From the NCBI RefSeq assembly GCF_039631295.1, contig NZ_JBDIVE010000001.1, positions 620,001 to 684,000 of the forward strand: 64,000 nt of DNA, read 5' to 3'. The notes under the pieces were generated by a model. The model worked only from the letters and a program-made list of their open reading frames with translations, did no database searches and was not told the DNA's origin. The DNA comes from Viridibacterium sediminicola (GTDB taxonomy: Bacteria; Pseudomonadota; Gammaproteobacteria; Burkholderiales; Rhodocyclaceae). Within the stretch, counting starts at the first letter, position 1, and every line of letters starts with the position of its first letter. The position numbers and the translations under genes are program-made. Positions 33,626 to 42,836 of this stretch are shown one piece after another.

Positions 33626-33652
33626 GGGCCACCCAAGGTGGCCCATTTTTTT
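33626..33652 (+). terminator. Rho-independent terminator
   Basis: An 8-bp stem (GGGCCACC with GGTGGCCC) closes a 3-nt loop and is followed by A and seven T. It is a textbook terminator for the protease transcript. Confidence 0.9.
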
Positions 33653-33769
33653 GTCTTCCACTTCGCCTCCCATCCTGCTTCATCCTGCGTGATCGCCCAG
33701 GCACAGGCCTGAGCACTTCCCGCAATAGGTCCGCGCGGCGAGCCTGCTTATGCTGTGGAAGACACTGAC

Positions 33770-33798
33770 TTGACTTCGCTAGTTAAACGTTTTACTTT
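33770..33798 (+). promoter_or_regulatory. Candidate promoter of the solute-binding protein gene
   Basis: TTGACT at 33770-33775 and TACTTT at 33793-33798 are spaced by 17 bp. The LacI-type operator at 33782-33795 fills the spacer, as expected for repression. Confidence 0.5.
33782..33795. promoter_or_regulatory. LacI-family operator, site 1
   Basis: GTTAAACGTTTTAC is a near-perfect palindrome with the central CG typical of LacI/GalR operators. It differs at one base from the perfect palindrome at 43900-43913. A LacI regulator gene lies at 35886-36887. Confidence 0.65.
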
Positions 33799-33971
33799 GG
33801 CTTTGCATACCCACAACGCTGGCCACAAGCGCCCGCGCTTGCGCCGGCGGCGACCGATCATCACGCAGCCCAATCCAGAAACGGGCTGCGCCGGACAATG
33901 AAACGGTTTGCCAGCTTGCGCACGCCACCGCATGATAGCCAGGCGGGCAGACGCCCTACAGGAGACAGTAG

Positions 33972-35885
33972 ATGGACCTGACACGCTTGATTCAACCTGG
34001 CTGGGCGCTCGCGCTCTTGCTGCTGCAAGGCAGTGCCAGCGCAGCCGTGTACAGCCAGGCACCGACGCTCGATGCAGCCGTGCGCAGCGGCCAGCTTGAA
34101 GCCGTCGACAAGCGCCTGCCGGCCGAGCCGGAACGCATCACGCCGCTGGAGCGCAAGGGCAGCTTCGGCGGCACCCTGCGCACCGCAATGCGCAGCAATG
34201 CCGACCACAACAGCATCCTGCGCATCGTCGGCAGCCAGGGCCTGGTGCGCTGGTCGATGGATTTCAACAAGGTGCTGCCCAATCTCGCCGAGAGCTGGAC
34301 CCTCAGCGCCGACGGTTCGGAATACATCTTCAAGCTGCGGCGTGGCACGCGCTGGTCGGACGGATCGCCCCTGAGCGCCGACGACGTGCTGTTCGCGATG
34401 AATGATCTGGTCTACAACAAGCAGTTCTTCAGCCTGCCGCCGGACCAGTACATGCTGCGCGATCAGCCCGCGCGGGTCAGCAAGATCGACGACTACACAG
34501 TGTCTTTCAAGTTTGCCGGCCCCAATCTGTCCTTCCTCGATCAGCTCGCAGCGCCGACCGGACAGCATCCCCTGCTCTACCAGAAGAAGTATTGCTCGCA
34601 GTTTCACCCGGCCTACAACAGCAAGCTCGCCGAGCTGATCACGCGCGAAAACGCCAAGGACTGGCCGACGCTGATGCGCCTCAAATGCGGCGATATCGAG
34701 ACGCCTTCGCGCTGGGGCAATGCCGAGCGCCCGAGCCTGGACCCCTGGGTGATTCGCGAGCCGTATCGCGCCAATGCCACGCGCGTGGTGCTCGAACGCA
34801 ATCCGTACTTCTGGCAGGTCGATAGCGCCGGGCAGCAATTGCCATATATCGACCGCGTACAGCTGCAGGTGATCTCGGAAGTCGAGACCATCGTGCTGGC
34901 AGCGATCAATGGCCAGCTCGACTACCAGCATCGCCACATCTTCGGCATCCAGAATCGTCCGGTGCTGGCCGAGAATGCCGCCAAGGCAGGTTACAAGGTG
35001 ATGAGTCTGCCCGGCACCGGCGCCAATTCGGTCGGCCTGTGGCTCAATCATTCGACCAAGAACGACAAGCTGCGCCGGCTGATCCGCGCAAAGGATTTCC
35101 GCATCGCCCTGTCGCTGGGCATCGATCGCAAGGAAATCAGCGACATCGTGTATCTGGGACTCGGCATCCCCTGGCAGATCGGGCCGCTCAAGCAGTCGCG
35201 CTGGTACAACGAGCGCCTCGCCACCCAGTACCTGCAGCACGAGAGCGCCAATGCCAACGCCCTGCTCGACAAGCTGGGCCTCGCCAAGCGCGATGCCGAT
35301 GGCTTCCGCCTCTATCCGGACGGCGGACGCGTCAGCCTGGCCAGCATCGTCTCGGTGGCGCAGACCCAGCAGATCGATGCGCTGGAGCTGATCCGCAAGC
35401 AATGGGCCAGGCTGGGTATCGAGCTGCAGATCCTCTCTTCCGAACGCTCGCTGTTCTACGACCGCGCCAACAACAATGACTACGACATCAGCGTGGACAT
35501 CGTGCCCGGCGGCATGGACGTGACGATGAACCCGCGCGCCGTGGTCGCCGTCAATCCGCAGGAGTCGCGCATGAGCCTGCCCTGGGCGCGCTGGTTCCTG
35601 TCGGCAGGCAAGCAAGGTGAAGAGCCCACGCCGAGCATGAAGCGGCGCATGGAGCTCTACGAGAAGTGGCAGCTGGCACGCAGCAGCGCTGAAGCCGAGA
35701 GCCTGTTCAAGGAACTGCTGGCCATCGCCGCAGATGAGTTCGAGATCATCGGCGTGATCCGCTCACCCAGCGATTCGGCGATCCACAGCCTCAAGCTGCA
35801 CAACGTCTACGAGCAGATGCTGGTCAGCTGGACCTACCCCAACCCAGGGCCGGCCCTGCCGCAGCAATGGTTCTTCAGCAAATGA
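33972..35885 (+). CDS. ABC transporter solute-binding protein, family 5 (oligopeptide/oligosaccharide type)
   Basis: 637 residues. The signal peptide ends near SASAAVYS. The mature protein has the SBP_bac_5 layout: PNLAESWTLSADGSEYIFKL and RWSDGSPLSADDVLFAMNDL in the first domain, RNPYFWQVDSAGQQLPYIDR, then LSLGIDRKEISDIVYLGLG. Family members bind peptides, nickel or plant-type oligosaccharides. The extended length and LacI-type promoter operator favour a carbohydrate-related ligand, but this is inference. No permease or ATPase genes are adjacent, so it is an orphan receptor here. Its stop directly abuts the stop of the LacI gene on the other strand. Confidence 0.87.
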   Translation: MDLTRLIQPGWALALLLLQGSASAAVYSQAPTLDAAVRSGQLEAVDKRLPAEPERITPLERKGSFGGTLRTAMRSNADHNSILRIVGSQGLVRWSMDFNKVLPNLAESWTLSADGSEYIFKLRRGTRWSDGSPLSADDVLFAMNDLVYNKQFFSLPPDQYMLRDQPARVSKIDDYTVSFKFAGPNLSFLDQLAAPTGQHPLLYQKKYCSQFHPAYNSKLAELITRENAKDWPTLMRLKCGDIETPSRWGNAERPSLDPWVIREPYRANATRVVLERNPYFWQVDSAGQQLPYIDRVQLQVISEVETIVLAAINGQLDYQHRHIFGIQNRPVLAENAAKAGYKVMSLPGTGANSVGLWLNHSTKNDKLRRLIRAKDFRIALSLGIDRKEISDIVYLGLGIPWQIGPLKQSRWYNERLATQYLQHESANANALLDKLGLAKRDADGFRLYPDGGRVSLASIVSVAQTQQIDALELIRKQWARLGIELQILSSERSLFYDRANNNDYDISVDIVPGGMDVTMNPRAVVAVNPQESRMSLPWARWFLSAGKQGEEPTPSMKRRMELYEKWQLARSSAEAESLFKELLAIAADEFEIIGVIRSPSDSAIHSLKLHNVYEQMLVSWTYPNPGPALPQQWFFSK

Positions 35886-36887
35886 TCAGGACTTGAGCGG
35901 CGCCGTGGACGCACGCGGGATGAGCTGCGGCTCAAACAGAATGTCGTCCCCAGTCATGCTCTTGTCGCGCAGCGCATCGAGCAGCAGGCGCATGGCCGCT
36001 TCGCCCTGCTCTTCGCTGCGCATGTTCACGGTGGTCAGCGCCGGATGCATATGGCGCGCGACCGGAATGTCGTCAAAGCCGGCCACCGCGATGTCGTCCG
36101 GCACCTTGACGCCCAGACGCGTCGCCTCGCTCATGAAGCCGATGGCGACCAGATCGTTGTAGGCGACCACCGCATCCGGGCGCGGCTGGGCTGCCAGAAT
36201 CGCCGCAGCAGCCTGCTGGCCACCATCCATGGTCGGCCATTCGACTGCGAACTCACTGACCGTGTGGCCTTGCTCGGACATGCCACTACGCAAACCGGTC
36301 AGACGCTCCGCATTCCAGCGTGCATTGGGAAAGCCCAGATAGGCCACGCGCTTGCGCCCACCTTTGAGCAAGTGCTGGCTGAGCAGATAGGCGCCGCGAT
36401 AACCATCCGTGCGCACGCAGCGAATATCGGGGCGTGGGCGCTGGCCAAACAAGACCACCGGCTTGCCCAGCTCGGCCAGCCAGGCAATCGAATCATCGGG
36501 AATGCGTGAGCTGACGATGAGACCATCCACGCGCGAGGAGAGTGCTTCAAGCAAGCTGCGCTCATGCGTCGGCCGCTCTTCGAGATCGACCACCAGCAGA
36601 CTGTAATCGGACTCCAGCGCAACCCGGTTGGCGCCCTTGACGATATTGGCAAAATGCGGATTGCGGATATCCAGCACGGCCAGACCGAAGCTACGCGTAC
36701 GGCCGGTCACCATGCTGCGGGCCTGCGGATTGAGGCGGTAACCGAGGGTGGCAATCGCCTGGCGCAAACGCTCCTCAACCTCGGGCGAGAAACGTTGCTG
36801 GCCGTTGATGAACTTCGACACCGTGGCAATCGACACACCTGCCGCAGCAGCAACTTCACGGATAGTCGGGGGGCGTTTGAATTGCAT
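35886..36887 (-). CDS. LacI family transcriptional regulator
   Basis: 333 residues. The helix-turn-helix plus hinge (about 8-60) reads TIREVAAAAGVSIATVSKFI and ends LGYRLNPQARSM. The periplasmic-binding-protein-like ligand domain (about 68-330) has FGLAVLDIRNPHFANIVKG, VDGLIVSSRIPDD and DIAVAGFDDIPVARHMHPAL. It should repress in the absence of a sugar or derivative. The likely targets are the adjacent solute-binding gene and the secreted protein gene at 44008, which share a LacI-type palindrome. No such site is seen before its own gene. It is transcribed towards the solute-binding gene with zero spacing. Confidence 0.93.
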   Translation of the reverse strand: MQFKRPPTIREVAAAAGVSIATVSKFINGQQRFSPEVEERLRQAIATLGYRLNPQARSMVTGRTRSFGLAVLDIRNPHFANIVKGANRVALESDYSLLVVDLEERPTHERSLLEALSSRVDGLIVSSRIPDDSIAWLAELGKPVVLFGQRPRPDIRCVRTDGYRGAYLLSQHLLKGGRKRVAYLGFPNARWNAERLTGLRSGMSEQGHTVSEFAVEWPTMDGGQQAAAAILAAQPRPDAVVAYNDLVAIGFMSEATRLGVKVPDDIAVAGFDDIPVARHMHPALTTVNMRSEEQGEAAMRLLLDALRDKSMTGDDILFEPQLIPRASTAPLKS

Positions 36888-36992
36888 GGACTCCGGAAAC
36901 GCAGATTGGGAACGGCAGATGATGCCATGAGCAGCACCCGGCGCGAAGCCGACGCAAAGGGCAGTTATATGATCAAGCGCAAAACCACTGTT

Positions 36993-37607
36993 TCAGCCGC
37001 GCTGTGGCGGCGCACTGTGCTGCACCCAGACGTCGCCGCTCCACACGTCGAAGATCACCTTCCGATGCCCGGCTCCGCCGACATGCTCGGCCACCAGCTG
37101 CATGCCATTGCGCTCAACCAACTCGCGCGCCGCCGCTACGTTGCGACTGGCGACATCGAGCATCTCATGCGCCGCATCCACGCCATTGCCGGTGGAAAGC
37201 CCGGGAAACATCGCACCGCCACCGAACAACTTGACGCGATAATCCTCCAGGCGGGTATTGCTACGGCGGATTTCGTCGAGCAGGATGCGCACCGCATCAT
37301 CGGCATAGTAGGCATCGGCCACCGCATGTTTGCGCATGCTTTGCGGCGGACGCTGCGGCAGGACGTAGTGGCACATGCCGCCGATCAATTGCTGCGGATG
37401 CCAGACCGTAATCGCGACGCAGGAGCCCAATACAGTGTGGATGCGCGTCTGCGCGTCGGCAAAGCACAGCTCGCCGGGTCCGATGACCACATCCAGCACA
37501 TTCGGCGGCGCGGCCTTCATCTGCGTAGCAGACTGGCGACTGCCACAACTCCACGCCGGCGCAGACAAGCTGAACGACAGCACACGGAAAGCACGACTTC
37601 CCTCCAT
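36993..37607 (-). CDS. cheD: Chemoreceptor glutamine deamidase CheD
   Basis: 204 residues as given. The CheD core starts VLDVVIGPGELCFAD (about residue 37), so translation may really begin at the internal ATG at 37520 (MKAAPPNVLD), giving 175 residues. The catalytic Cys lies in VLGSCVAITVW, the His in GGMCHYVLPQR and the Thr/Ser region in KLFGGGAMFPGL. CheD deamidates receptor glutamines and can bind CheC or CheY-P. It is the last gene of the chemotaxis operon, 13 bp after cheW. No cheR or cheB is present, so receptor adaptation may rely on genes elsewhere. Confidence 0.9.
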   Translation of the reverse strand: MEGSRAFRVLSFSLSAPAWSCGSRQSATQMKAAPPNVLDVVIGPGELCFADAQTRIHTVLGSCVAITVWHPQQLIGGMCHYVLPQRPPQSMRKHAVADAYYADDAVRILLDEIRRSNTRLEDYRVKLFGGGAMFPGLSTGNGVDAAHEMLDVASRNVAAARELVERNGMQLVAEHVGGAGHRKVIFDVWSGDVWVQHSAPPQRG

Positions 37608-37620
37608 GGCATAGCGCTGT

Positions 37621-38172
37621 CTAAAGCGGGCTCAGCGCGCTACCCACCACATCGGCACTCAGCGCGCTCATGTCGTCCACCGAGAGCACGGTGTCCAGTT
37701 CGAGCATGATCACAAAGTCATCTCCGTACTTACCCATGCCACTGATGAAGTCACTGCGCATCTGCGCCCCGAAGGATGGCGGCGGCTCCACCTCACTGCT
37801 CGGGATATCGACCACCTCATTGACCGTATCGACCATCACACCAATGTCATGAATCGCGCGCTCTTCCGAGCCCTTGTCGGTCAATTCGACGATGACGATA
37901 CAGGTCCGCCGGGTGACCTCAGTCTGTCCGCGACCAAAACGCGCACAAAGATCGATCACCGGCACCACCGCACCACGCAGATTGATCACGCCGCGAATGA
38001 AACCTGGCATCAGCGGGACTTCCGTCAAGCTGCTGAACTCGATGATTTCCTTGATGTGCAGGATGTCGATCGCAAAGCTCTCGCCACCGAGCGAAAAAAT
38101 CAGATACTGGCGCTGCCCCGCCGCCGCAGCGTCTTCCTTCGAGGCGCTATGCTGGGTCTGCAATGCACTCAT
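37621..38172 (-). CDS. cheW: Chemotaxis coupling protein CheW
   Basis: 183 residues. A typical CheW fold follows a 25-residue lead: QYLIFSLGGESFAIDILHIK, IIEFSSLTEVPLMPGFIRGV, INLRGAVVPVIDLCARFG and GVMVDTVNEVVDIPSSEVEP. It couples the receptor at 38184 to CheA. The chosen ATG has GAGGGA 6 nt upstream. The receptor stop lies 11 bp before this start, so translation is probably coupled. Confidence 0.95.
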   Translation of the reverse strand: MSALQTQHSASKEDAAAAGQRQYLIFSLGGESFAIDILHIKEIIEFSSLTEVPLMPGFIRGVINLRGAVVPVIDLCARFGRGQTEVTRRTCIVIVELTDKGSEERAIHDIGVMVDTVNEVVDIPSSEVEPPPSFGAQMRSDFISGMGKYGDDFVIMLELDTVLSVDDMSALSADVVGSALSPL

Positions 38173-38183
38173 GGCGTCCTCCC

Positions 38184-40520
38184 TCAAAAGCGCACGAAAT
38201 CTGCGTCTCCGCTCTCGACGCTCTCCGTCTTGCCGTGCGCGGCGCGGCGCACGCTGGGTTTGCCGCCACGCGGCCGTGTCGTCTGTTGTGCCGCAGGCGC
38301 GCTGCGTGCGGCAGCCAGCCCGCCATCAGCGCTGGTCGAGAAGAAGCTCATCAAGGCCTGCAGCTGCTGGGCCTGCGCACTCATTTCTTCCGAAGTAGCC
38401 GACAACTCTTCGGACGACGACGCGTTTTGCTGCGTGGTCTGATTGAGCTGGGTCATCGCGGCATTGATCTGCTGGGCGCCACGCGCCTGCTCTTGCGAGG
38501 CAGCGCTGATCTCCTGCACCAGATCGGCAGTCTTCTGGATCGCGGGCACAATCTCGCCAAGCAGGCTACCCGCGTGCTCGGCCAGGCCCACACTGGAGCT
38601 GGCGACCGACCCGATCTCGCGTGCCGCCACCTGACTACGCTCGGCCAGCTTGCGCACTTCTGCCGCCACCACCGCGAAGCCCTTGCCATGTTCGCCAGCG
38701 CGCGCCGCTTCAATCGCTGCATTGAGGGCAAGCAGATTGGTCTGGTAGGCGATGTCGTCGATGATGCCGATCTTCTGCGCAATCTGCTTCATCGCCGTCA
38801 CCGTGTCGCTGACCGCCTTGCCACCGGAGTTGGCATCCGTCGCCGCACGTGTGGCGATGCTGTCCGTGGCCGCTGCATTATCGGTATTCTGGGCGATCGA
38901 GGCCGACATCTGCTCGATCGAGGCCGAGGTCTCTTCAACGCTGGCGGCCTGCTCGCTGGCCGCTTGCGACAGCGACTGCGCGGTAGCACTGATCTCTTCC
39001 GATGCGGAAGCAAGACTGTCGGCCGAGCCGCGCACCTCAGTGATGATCTGCCCGAGACGTCCAATCGAGTTGTTGGCTGCAGACTTGAGCACGTCGAAGG
39101 TACCCTTGTAAGGCTTTTTCATGGATACGGTGAGATCGCCGGCCTCCAGGCCTGCCAGCACTTCGCGCAGCTCATCGACCGGCGTATTGATGGCTTCCAT
39201 CACGCGATTGAGTCCTTCGAGCACCTGACGGAACTGGCCACGATGGACGCTGGCATCACCACGCCGCTCCAGCTCGCCATCCACCACGGCGGTGGCCAAC
39301 ATCTGCACATCGGCAATCAGTGCATTGAGCGGATTGATGACAGCGTCAAGCGTGCCATTGAAGCCCTCGACTATGCGACGGAAATCGCCCTTGTGTTGCG
39401 AGGCGTCTGCCCGCGTGTCGAGCTTGAGCTGCATGGCAGCCTGCGCCAGCATGTTGGAGTCGGCAATCAGCGCGCGGATATTGCTGCGCACCTGTTCGAT
39501 CGTGTCATTGATGAACGCCTTCTTGCCCGGGAAGCGCTCCAGCGGCGCATCCATATTGCCTTCGCCGAATTCCTTGATGCAGGCCATGGCCTGCTTCTTC
39601 ACCGCAATGTGCCCAAACACCATGCTGTTCACGCCATTCGCCATCACCCGGTAAGCCCCCTGGAACTTGCCCTCATCGATCTTCACGTCGATATCGCCTT
39701 TGTCATGCTCGACCGACATGTGATTCATTTCAGCAATCAGCCCCGAGATATTGCCTTGCAAGATCTTCACGCTGCTGACCAGCTTGCCCACCTCGTCTTT
39801 CGAGTCGTGCGCCAGCTTGATGTCCAGATCACCGCGCGCCATCCCGTCTGCTGCCAACAGCAGTTCATTGACCGGGCGGGTGATGCTGCGGGTGATGAAC
39901 CAGGCAAGCAAGGACGACACGAGAACCGCCATGCAGGTCGTCACCAGCAGTAAGGTGTGTGTCGCATCCGCTATCTGCTCAGCCTCCTTGGCAACATCGT
40001 TCACCAGATTCGATTGGTAGTCATTGAGCTCGCCAATGGCTTTGATGTAGGCGTTCTGGTGAGTGCGCATGTCGCCCATCAGCAATGTGGCGGCCTCATC
40101 GCGCTTGCCCGCCTGGATCAACTCGACGAGTCGCGTTAGATCAGCACGGTATGCAGTGCGCGCCTCCTTGGTCACGCCAAGCAAGGCTTTACCCTTGTCG
40201 GAAAGGATATGCTTCTCCAGCTTGTCCATGTTGTCACCAATAACACGCGAGGCTTCGGGTATGCGCTCCAGCTCCTTGCGCACCAGCTCCGGATCCTTGA
40301 GGATCACTGCATTACGCGTCACGCGGGCGATGGTGTTGATTTCATCTACAACATTGCCGGCCCAGACCGTCTTGGGAAATTTATCATTGACCAGGTCGCC
40401 GAGATTCTGGTTGATTTCCGAGACACGCAGATAGCCAACCAGGGCTACCGCAAGCAACAGCAAAAGTATGGCGCCGAAACCGAAACCCAGCCGTACGCCT
40501 ATTTTCAGGTTATTGAACAT
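38184..40520 (-). CDS. Methyl-accepting chemotaxis protein with multiple HAMP-like units
   Basis: 778 residues. TM1 is at about 9-30, a periplasmic four-helix-bundle sensor at about 31-188, TM2 at about 189-209 and a first HAMP at about 210-265. A long region follows (about 265-490) with repeats such as QVRSNIRALIADSNMLAQAA, PLNALIADVQMLATAVVDGE and PVDELREVLAGLEAGDL that look like stacked HAMP units. The signalling domain (about 500-735) has the hairpin tip IAYQTNLLALNAAIEAARAG. The end lacks an NWETF-type CheR tether. GGAG precedes the ATG MFNNLKIG. The signal sensed is unknown. Confidence 0.92.
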   Translation of the reverse strand: MFNNLKIGVRLGFGFGAILLLLLAVALVGYLRVSEINQNLGDLVNDKFPKTVWAGNVVDEINTIARVTRNAVILKDPELVRKELERIPEASRVIGDNMDKLEKHILSDKGKALLGVTKEARTAYRADLTRLVELIQAGKRDEAATLLMGDMRTHQNAYIKAIGELNDYQSNLVNDVAKEAEQIADATHTLLLVTTCMAVLVSSLLAWFITRSITRPVNELLLAADGMARGDLDIKLAHDSKDEVGKLVSSVKILQGNISGLIAEMNHMSVEHDKGDIDVKIDEGKFQGAYRVMANGVNSMVFGHIAVKKQAMACIKEFGEGNMDAPLERFPGKKAFINDTIEQVRSNIRALIADSNMLAQAAMQLKLDTRADASQHKGDFRRIVEGFNGTLDAVINPLNALIADVQMLATAVVDGELERRGDASVHRGQFRQVLEGLNRVMEAINTPVDELREVLAGLEAGDLTVSMKKPYKGTFDVLKSAANNSIGRLGQIITEVRGSADSLASASEEISATAQSLSQAASEQAASVEETSASIEQMSASIAQNTDNAAATDSIATRAATDANSGGKAVSDTVTAMKQIAQKIGIIDDIAYQTNLLALNAAIEAARAGEHGKGFAVVAAEVRKLAERSQVAAREIGSVASSSVGLAEHAGSLLGEIVPAIQKTADLVQEISAASQEQARGAQQINAAMTQLNQTTQQNASSSEELSATSEEMSAQAQQLQALMSFFSTSADGGLAAARSAPAAQQTTRPRGGKPSVRRAAHGKTESVESGDADFVRF

Positions 40521-40595
40521 TTCAGTTCTCCGTAAACATTGCCGCATTCCCATTCATTCGTAATGTGTGCACGACTCCATCTGAAGCTTTGTTTC

Positions 40596-42836
40596 TTACC
40601 CTGACTCCAATTCATGCAGGCTGGTAGCTGACTGCTCCAGTTCGCGACTGCGTTGTATCAACGCGGGCACATCGATGATCAGCGCCACTTCACCGTCGCC
40701 CAGGATGGTCGAGCCGGCAATGCCACGCAGCTTCTGGAACAGTCGCGAGAGTGGCTTGATCACGGTCTGAAACTCACCCAGCAGCTCATCGACGACCAGC
40801 CCAGCGCGTTGCGAACCGTACTGCACCACCACGATGCTCTCGTGCACGTCGGCAACGGCTGGAAGGCCGAAAATGTCGCGCAAGCGCAGGAAAGGCAGTA
40901 CCTCGCCACGCAAATTGATATAGCTGCGGTGGTGTGTCGCCTGGGCAGCGTCGCGTGCGAGTTCAGCGCACTCCACGATCATGTCCAGCGGAATGACGTA
41001 TTGCGAACGACCCACCGCAACCACAAAGCCATCAATGATGGCCAGTGTGAGCGGCAGTCGAATGGTGAAGCGCGAGCCCTTGCCGGCTTCGCTGAACACT
41101 TCGATACTGCCGCGCAGAGACTGGATGTTGCGCCGTACGACGTCCATGCCGACGCCGCGTCCCGAGAGATTGCTCAGTGCTGCCGCCGTTGAAAAACCGG
41201 GCGCAAAGATGAACTGCCAGACTTCCGCATCGCTCAGTTCGCGCCCCGCCGTGGTCAGCCCCTGTTCGACCGCCTTGGCCAGAATGCGTTCGCGATTGAG
41301 GCCGGCGCCATCGTCGCGCACTTCGATGACGAAACTGCCCGACTCGTGCCGGGCGGCCAGAACCAGCTCACCTTGCGCAGCTTTGCCAGCGGCTACGCGC
41401 ACCGCCGGCTGCTCGATGCCATGGTCAATCGAATTGCGGACCAGATGCATCAGCGGATCAGTGAGCTTCTCGACCATCGATTTGTCGAGCTCATTGTCAG
41501 CGCCTTCGATACGCAAGGCGATGTCCTTGCCCAGTTCGTCACTGGTGTCGCGTACTACGCGATTGAAGCGACGGAAGGTTTCCGCAATCGGCACCATGCG
41601 CAACTGCAGCGCGTCGTCGCGAATCTGCTCGACCAGTTGCGAGAGGCTTTGCGCTGCTTCGCTCAGGCCCAGATCGCCATTGCGCTGCGCACGCAGGCTG
41701 ATGCCGGCGCCAGCAACGACCAGCTCACCGACCTGATTGATCAGTTTGTCGAGCTTGTCGGCGCGCACGCGGATGAACATGCATTCCTGCTGTTGGTGCT
41801 CCTTGACGCGCTGCTGCTTGTCCAGTGCCGCATTGAGCACCGGCGCCGGCACCGTGCCCTGCGCATGGAGGATTTCGCCCAGCGGTGCGCGTAGGCCACC
41901 GTTCTTGTCTTGCTGCTGTGCCAGCCCGGCGGCCAGCTCCTGCGCGCTGAGCGAACCGCTCTTGACCAGCATCTCACCCAGCAGCATCGGTTCTTCCGGC
42001 AAAGCCTGGATCTGCGCAATGCTGGCCGCCGCGCGGCGCGCCGGCGGCTGGATCTGCAGTGTGCAATCATCGCGCACGAAGTCGAAGGCTTCGACAATCT
42101 CGCTGCGCTCACAGTCGGCGTCGAGCACGATGTCAAAAGCCAGGTAGCAGGTTTCCGGGTCCATCTCGACGCCCGCCGGCATGCCCTCGCAGCGCGTCTG
42201 GATGCTCACAACGCGCCCCAGAGTCGCCAGATAGCGGACGATGGCCAGAGGATCCATGCCGCTGCGGAAGAGCTCGCTGCCGCACAACATGGCGATACGC
42301 CAATAACACTCGGCATCGCCTTGCGGCGCAGCTTGCAGGGCAGCTTCCTCGGCGTGCGCGAGATCCGCCAGCAAGTCGCCGCCCGGCTCAGCCTGCGCTG
42401 GCGCGGCCTCCGGCACCTGGGGCGGCTCCTGCAGACTGGCGGCCAAACAGGCTACCAGCTCATTCCCGCGTACCGAGTTGGCCTCCAGCAGGGCCTCGGA
42501 AACCTCTGGCTCGGAAACTTCAGCAAGCAGGCTGCCGATGTGATCACGACATTGCAGCAGTAAAGCCGTCATCACACGATCAATAACCAGCTTGCCGGAA
42601 CGCGCACGATCAAGCACGCTCTCCAGAATATGCGTGAAGCCAACGATGCGATGCAGCTCGAACAGACCCGCAGAGCCCTTGATGGTATGCGCCACACGGA
42701 ACAGGGCATTGAGCGTCTCGCTATTGGCGGGCTCGGCCTCCAAGCGCAGCAAGGTGTCCTCTAGACTGTCGAGCAGCTCGCGGCTTTCGGCGAAAAAGAT
42801 CTCGCGCGCTTCGGCCATGTTTTGCTGGAAGCTCAT
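40596..42836 (-). CDS. cheA: Chemotaxis histidine kinase CheA with an MshEN-like insert
   Basis: 746 residues. The P1/HPt domain (about 5-105) has phospho-acceptor His50 in RVAHTIKGSAGL. A central region (about 175-270) resembles a degenerate regulatory domain. Then two LG-x2-L-x3-G repeats occur (LLGEMLVKSGSLSAQEL at 285-301 and PLGEILHAQGTVPAPVL at 318-334), like the MshEN c-di-GMP motif. P3 dimerisation begins about 351. The P4 kinase has N-box LMHLVRNSIDHGIE, DDGAGLNRERI and GRGVGMDVV. P5 runs about 600-735. All catalytic motifs are present. No ordinary P2 is evident. It phosphorylates CheY, encoded two genes upstream. Confidence 0.93.
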   Translation of the reverse strand: MSFQQNMAEAREIFFAESRELLDSLEDTLLRLEAEPANSETLNALFRVAHTIKGSAGLFELHRIVGFTHILESVLDRARSGKLVIDRVMTALLLQCRDHIGSLLAEVSEPEVSEALLEANSVRGNELVACLAASLQEPPQVPEAAPAQAEPGGDLLADLAHAEEAALQAAPQGDAECYWRIAMLCGSELFRSGMDPLAIVRYLATLGRVVSIQTRCEGMPAGVEMDPETCYLAFDIVLDADCERSEIVEAFDFVRDDCTLQIQPPARRAAASIAQIQALPEEPMLLGEMLVKSGSLSAQELAAGLAQQQDKNGGLRAPLGEILHAQGTVPAPVLNAALDKQQRVKEHQQQECMFIRVRADKLDKLINQVGELVVAGAGISLRAQRNGDLGLSEAAQSLSQLVEQIRDDALQLRMVPIAETFRRFNRVVRDTSDELGKDIALRIEGADNELDKSMVEKLTDPLMHLVRNSIDHGIEQPAVRVAAGKAAQGELVLAARHESGSFVIEVRDDGAGLNRERILAKAVEQGLTTAGRELSDAEVWQFIFAPGFSTAAALSNLSGRGVGMDVVRRNIQSLRGSIEVFSEAGKGSRFTIRLPLTLAIIDGFVVAVGRSQYVIPLDMIVECAELARDAAQATHHRSYINLRGEVLPFLRLRDIFGLPAVADVHESIVVVQYGSQRAGLVVDELLGEFQTVIKPLSRLFQKLRGIAGSTILGDGEVALIIDVPALIQRSRELEQSATSLHELESG

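Larger units (their letters stand above)
33490..33971. other. 482-bp gap between the protease gene and the solute-binding protein gene
   Basis: No gene is supported. It holds two hairpins (33511-33538 and 33626-33652), then a promoter with a LacI-type operator (33770-33798). About 170 nt of leader sequence before the ATG at 33972 shows nothing I can name. Confidence 0.7.
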
